Assembly (NCBI GenBank): GCA_031411995.1
Contig: JANOCD010000057.1
Coordinates: 1 to 64,000 of the forward strand
DNA length: 64,000 bases
Direction of reading: 5' to 3'
Origin: Rudanella sp031411995
Lineage (GTDB): Bacteria > Bacteroidota > Bacteroidia > Cytophagales > Spirosomataceae
Positions 60,478-64,000 of this stretch are shown here, piece by piece (position 1 is the stretch's first letter; the number at the start of each line of letters is the position of its first letter). The notes under the pieces were generated by a model that ran no database searches, had not been told where the DNA came from, and saw nothing but the letters and a program-made list of their open reading frames with translations. Both the position numbers and the translations under genes were made by a program.

Positions 60478-61179
60478 TCACCGATACGTGATTATTTCTT
60501 TGACTGCTGGAACCGGGCGTTTGGCATTTTCGTGGTAAAAGACAATCAGTTGGGCCGATTCTTTCCGAAAATCAATGTCGCGTACCTCCACCCGATACAC
60601 TAAAAGCCCTGTTCGGGTGCGGAGGTCATCGAGCAAATCGAGGGCATGTTCGGGCCGCAACAAATCTGTCCGGTCATAATAGATCGTTTTACTGAACTCC
60701 CGCTGCACAAACCATTCACTTTCCAGCACATACACCGCGCCAACAATCAGGCTATTGAGCAGAGCTGCGCCCGCCCAGCCACCCGTAGATGAGCCAACTT
60801 CGCTGATGGCCGAAATCAGGCCAATGGAGATGACCACAAATAAATAGGTCATGTCTTTAATCGAAATCCCTTCGGTGCGGTAGCGCAACATCGAGAATAC
60901 GGCAAACAAACCGAAAGCCGCCCCCATCGACATCTGCACCTGATGCAGCATGTAGGTAACCAGAAAAATGGTCAGGTTAAACGCAAAAAATGTCAGAAAC
61001 AGAGCCGTTTTTTTGTAAATCCGGTAGTAAATCACCCGAATCAGCAGCCCTACAGCCAGCGCGTCAACCCCGAATCGAAGCAACAGATCAAGCGAAAAAA
61101 GGGCCATGTTTTTCAAACCGTCGAGCAAGGCAGGCTCAGAAGCCTGTTGAAATAGAAGCATGGAGAAAGTTGAGTACAC
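60478..61179 (-). CDS. DUF4956 integral membrane protein
   Basis: 233 residues (ATG 61179; an ATG at 61161 would shorten it by six). About four membrane helices lie at 28-50, 58-80, 84-105 and 113-155, then a soluble C-terminus with YRVEVRDIDFRKESAQLIVFY. The GAAFGLFAVFSMLRYRTEG motif is typical of DUF4956. These proteins are usually found beside VTC polyphosphate polymerase and CotH genes, in a membrane-associated phosphotransfer context. Here CotH is next to it but no VTC gene is in the window. Confidence 0.85.
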   Translation of the reverse strand: MYSTFSMLLFQQASEPALLDGLKNMALFSLDLLLRFGVDALAVGLLIRVIYYRIYKKTALFLTFFAFNLTIFLVTYMLHQVQMSMGAAFGLFAVFSMLRYRTEGISIKDMTYLFVVISIGLISAISEVGSSTGGWAGAALLNSLIVGAVYVLESEWFVQREFSKTIYYDRTDLLRPEHALDLLDDLRTRTGLLVYRVEVRDIDFRKESAQLIVFYHENAKRPVPAVKEIITYR

Positions 61180-61181
61180 GG

Positions 61182-62573
61182 TTATTTCACGAAATCGGTA
61201 GCCGCCTGAACCCGGCTACTAATATGAGTTTTCAGGGCGGGGAGCGCGCTGGTGAAAGCCGCCGTTGAAGTCAGGTGAGAATAGGGTTTTTGTTCAATTT
61301 CAGAACCCGTTACAAAGGGTGCAATCAGCGCGTGGTTGCGTTCTGCCAGGGCATTCATGCTTGCCGTTGTGAACACTGTTTCGGCAAATGTCTTCACATT
61401 TTGCTTGTATTTCGCATAGTAAACGGGGTCTTCCGTAACAAACTTGAGCAGGGGCCAGTTGGCAGCAACTTCTGTCATGGGCAGCGACACCGACCGGGCA
61501 ACACCTGTACCTGCCCCAGCCGTGTTTTTCAGGGCTTCGTTATGGTCCCACGGAACCCACATAATTCGATTGTCGGGGGCCGTATAAAAATAATAGTTGT
61601 GCGCAATGGCTCCATACGTATCCCAATTGACAATGGTGTTATTCACGGCCAGAAACTTCAGGTAGTGATCCATGTTGAAGGTTTTCTCCAGATTAGTGCG
61701 CCAAATAGCCCGGTTAAGCGTTCGGTCGATGCTGTTCAGAGCTGTTATAAACGCCCGCACATCGGAGTAATCAGCTTCTGTTTTATTGTTTTTCTTCTCA
61801 AACTGCGCCTGGTTAAACGTCAGGAAGTTAGACTCCGGTTTGTAGATATTGCCCTTTTTATCGGCATACTGATTTTCAATCATGGTGTCGTCAATAACCT
61901 CCACCATCGTATAAACACCACAGTATTGGCGGCCCGCCCCAAAGTCGATATACACTTTATAAAATGCCGTTTGCGCGGCTGGAACGCCCGCCTGCCGAAA
62001 AATATCGGCCGCCACTTTTTCGCGGATTAACGACGGATCCCCAAATCCGGGCGACATCGATACCTCCTGAAACCCATAAAACCGCTGGTCTTTTATTTCG
62101 GGGTAAGTATCCTCAAACTCGTCAAAATTGAGCCGGAAGGGTAATTTATAAATACCCGCCCGCCACGAAGACGACAGGCTGGAATTGCCCTTAAGTCGGA
62201 ATCCCACGTTTTTCCAAGTCTTCCCGTTCACTTTAACGGGCAGTGCAATGTAGTTGGGTTCTGCCGTACTAAAAGCACCTGGCCCACCGCCGGGAGCGGC
62301 TCCGCCAGCACCAAAACTACCGCCAAATTTGGTTGTCATATCGGCCAGAACCAACTTCCACTCGGCGGCTGTCATCGTGATTTCGAGCGTGTTAACCTTA
62401 TCCTGGGGAAACACTACGCTATAATCCGGCACACCTTCTTTGCTGTGCGAGGCCGTCGTCCAGTCGGGGTTGGCGTTGGTAGCTACTTTGTCGGGGTCAA
62501 CAATTTTGGGCTGGCAGGAAATACCCAGCCAAAGCAGCGTGGCTGCCAGAGCGAGTAAACGTGTCTGATTCAT
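61182..62573 (-). CDS. CotH kinase-fold lipoprotein
   Basis: 463 residues from ATG 62573 (an upstream in-frame stretch is rejected). Lipobox LLWLGISC with Cys20. The CotH kinase fold is recognised by VGFRLKGNSSLSSSWRAGIY, KLPFRLNFDEFED, the acidic NMDHYLKFLAVNNTIVNWDTY and MWVPWDHNEALK, where the late Asp-His-Asn motif is the likely catalytic/metal region. Bacterial and eukaryotic CotH proteins are Ser/Thr-like protein kinases; this one would sit on the envelope. It is adjacent to the DUF4956 and DUF2490 genes, all leftward. Confidence 0.86.
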   Translation of the reverse strand: MNQTRLLALAATLLWLGISCQPKIVDPDKVATNANPDWTTASHSKEGVPDYSVVFPQDKVNTLEITMTAAEWKLVLADMTTKFGGSFGAGGAAPGGGPGAFSTAEPNYIALPVKVNGKTWKNVGFRLKGNSSLSSSWRAGIYKLPFRLNFDEFEDTYPEIKDQRFYGFQEVSMSPGFGDPSLIREKVAADIFRQAGVPAAQTAFYKVYIDFGAGRQYCGVYTMVEVIDDTMIENQYADKKGNIYKPESNFLTFNQAQFEKKNNKTEADYSDVRAFITALNSIDRTLNRAIWRTNLEKTFNMDHYLKFLAVNNTIVNWDTYGAIAHNYYFYTAPDNRIMWVPWDHNEALKNTAGAGTGVARSVSLPMTEVAANWPLLKFVTEDPVYYAKYKQNVKTFAETVFTTASMNALAERNHALIAPFVTGSEIEQKPYSHLTSTAAFTSALPALKTHISSRVQAATDFVK

Positions 62574-62636
62574 GGTTCGTAGAGGTGTCGCACTGATACA
62601 CAATTGCTTACGCCAACTAGCACGGCGACGTTGCAA

Positions 62637-63575
62637 CTACTCAGTCAACTCTCCGAAAAGTACGGCATTCTCGATGGTTTTCAAAGACTTATCGTCCTTT
62701 GTAAGTAATTCCTCCCGCATTTGTTTAGCTGTCAGGCTGCTTCCATCGTGGCTCCAGCCGGGCGGCTGAAATAAATAGGCCAGTTTTTGCGTCAAAGGAC
62801 CGGGTTTTCGTAGATCCTGAACCATTTTGATCCACTCATGAAAAATAATATGGTGGGGCGATTGGCTCGTTAGGTTTGTTGTCAACCCATAGCGCACGGG
62901 TTCGTTGGGATCTTCGTCGGCAAACGTGCCGAACAGGCGATCCCAAATAATCAGGAACATACCCATATTCCGATCTAAATACTGGATGTTCGAGGCATGA
63001 TGTACGCGGTGATGCGAGGGCGTAACCACAATCCACTCCAACCATCCCAGTTTACCCACGTACTGAGTATGCACCAGGATTCCCCAAATCTGCGTTGCCG
63101 AATAAGTCAGCAAAATATCTTCAGCCCGGAACCCAATCCACGCCAGCGGAATAAAATAGACAAACCGATAAAGCGGCTGAAACACCGACGACCGGAAGCC
63201 CGTGGTCAGGTTGAACTCTTCCGACGAATGGTGAGTAACATGAACGGCCCAGAATAAACGACAAAAATGATCGAACCGATGGAGCCAGTAAAATACAAAG
63301 TCTTCGAGCAGCACCAGGGCTGTCCAGTAGAGCCAGGGTTGGGTGATTTCGCCCGTGCGCTGATTGTACGCCCAAACCAACACCCCTACATAAAAACCCC
63401 GCACCAGCAGGTCGAGGCCCGCGTTTAGCACCGTCAGGTACAGATTCTGAATCACCCCCCAAAATGAATATAAACGCCGATGTTCCCAGTGACTCAATAT
63501 CATTTCGATACCGATAACGAGCGCATAGAGCGGTGTGGTCCACAGAATTAGGAATGATTCGGGAATGGGTGTCAT
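62637..63575 (-). CDS. Sterol desaturase/fatty acid hydroxylase family protein
   Basis: 312 residues from ATG 63575 (a TTG at 63605 adds ten and is unlikely). Four membrane helices in the first 170 residues. The di-iron histidine clusters are HRFDH (99-103), HVTHH (112-116) and HHRVHH (188-193). Members hydroxylate or desaturate lipids; related Bacteroidota proteins are of unknown substrate. The stop is 63 bp from the CotH start, so a common transcript is possible but not certain. Confidence 0.87.
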   Translation of the reverse strand: MTPIPESFLILWTTPLYALVIGIEMILSHWEHRRLYSFWGVIQNLYLTVLNAGLDLLVRGFYVGVLVWAYNQRTGEITQPWLYWTALVLLEDFVFYWLHRFDHFCRLFWAVHVTHHSSEEFNLTTGFRSSVFQPLYRFVYFIPLAWIGFRAEDILLTYSATQIWGILVHTQYVGKLGWLEWIVVTPSHHRVHHASNIQYLDRNMGMFLIIWDRLFGTFADEDPNEPVRYGLTTNLTSQSPHHIIFHEWIKMVQDLRKPGPLTQKLAYLFQPPGWSHDGSSLTAKQMREELLTKDDKSLKTIENAVLFGELTE

Positions 63576-63622
63576 ATTCGTCGTTACGGAAATTAAGCTC
63601 CGCAATATACAACGTCATTCAA

Positions 63623-64000
63623 TTACCGAATCTGCCCGTCGCCCACAATGACCCACTTTTCGGTCACTAATTTTTCGAGCGCGAATGGCCCCCTTGCATG
63701 GAGTTTTTGGGTAGAAATGCCAATCTCGGCTCCCAAGCCAAAAACACCCCCGTCGGTAAAACGAGTTGAGGCATTGGCGTAAACGGCGGCAGCATCTACT
63801 TCATCCAAAAAGCGATTGATGTTGGTCTGATTCGATGAGATAATGGCTTCGGAATGCCGCGACGAATACAATTGAATATGCTCAAGAGCTTCGTCGATGT
63901 TGGCCACTACTCGAACAGCGCATTTGTAATCCAAAAATTCACGGCCAAAATCGGCGGGTTGAGCGGGTTGCAGGTTGGCATAACCGGCTCGTTGCAGAAT
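63623..64000 (-). CDS. proA: Glutamate-5-semialdehyde dehydrogenase, C-terminal part (partial)
   Basis: The frame runs off the right window edge. The 126 visible residues include DFGREFLDYKCAVRVV, EVDAAAVYANASTRFTDGG and the ending LVTEKWVIVGDGQIR, which are the conserved C-terminal features of ProA. The enzyme reduces gamma-glutamyl phosphate to glutamate-5-semialdehyde in proline synthesis. Stop at 63623; the catalytic cysteine and start are outside the window. Confidence 0.9.
   Translation of the reverse strand: MLQRAGYANLQPAQPADFGREFLDYKCAVRVVANIDEALEHIQLYSSRHSEAIISSNQTNINRFLDEVDAAAVYANASTRFTDGGVFGLGAEIGISTQKLHARGPFALEKLVTEKWVIVGDGQIR

Overview
The window reads as a chromosome segment of a Bacteroidota bacterium, most likely a Cytophagales species close to Spirosoma. 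Supporting signs are a T9SS type A sorting domain, a GldE gene beside ssb and mutY, FecR-type anti-sigma coding at the left edge, many lipoproteins, Tat-exported Gfo/Idh/MocA oxidoreductases, no obvious Shine-Dalgarno sites, and Bacteroidota-type -7 boxes (TAnnTTTG) before several genes. The genus is inferred from gene content and protein resemblance, not from a marker-gene comparison. No tRNA, rRNA or CRISPR array was seen.

Layout. 1-3.9 kb: end of a fecR-like gene, then a sugar-oxidation cluster (DUF1080 enzyme, Gfo/Idh/MocA oxidoreductase, remnant of a sugar isomerase, PhyH dioxygenase) and a broken propeller-type sensor gene. 4-12 kb: housekeeping and membrane genes (lipoproteins, purF, AI-2E-type transporter, ilvE, a second PhyH). 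12-18.5 kb: conserved core block gldE-ssb-mutY diverging from HU, a TPR protein, a 29-residue COX24/mS38-like ribosomal protein and rng. 18.4-22.4 kb: an AT-rich inserted segment with two unknown lipoproteins and a LuxR-type regulator, bounded by two diverged copies of the rng 3' end plus its terminator. 22.4-35.7 kb: glucosidase and SDR pair, spermidine-synthase-like membrane fusion, GNAT-nitrilase fusion, GHMP kinase, DUF2264 protein, threonine aldolase and a second Gfo/Idh/MocA enzyme. 35.8-40.3 kb: three tandem paralogous seven-bladed FG-GAP propeller surface proteins. 40.3-46.5 kb: OsmC, S41 peptidase, YtxH, M28 peptidase, pgk. 46.6-55.3 kb: a seven-gene leftward operon kaiC-kaiB-kaiB-histidine kinase-receiver-receiver-CheB/CheR/kinase fusion. 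55.4-64 kb: second S41 peptidase, a large T9SS adhesin-like protein, DUF2490, DUF4956, CotH, a sterol desaturase-like enzyme and the C-terminal part of proA.

How the genes fit together. The two most unusual structures are the kai operon and the rng-targeted insertion. The kai operon has no kaiA. It couples a KaiC ATPase and two different KaiB proteins to a soluble PAS kinase, two stand-alone receivers and a 1390-residue chemotaxis-like hybrid, so it looks like a complete clock- or stress-type signalling pathway. The insertion rebuilt the end of rng with synonymous changes while leaving the displaced 3' end 3796 bp away, the footprint expected of an element that enters at a gene's 3' end; no integrase is visible. 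The sugar genes at both ends of the first 36 kb (DUF1080, two Gfo/Idh/MocA enzymes, glucosidase, SDR, GHMP kinase, DUF2264) suggest a glycan-degrading lifestyle.
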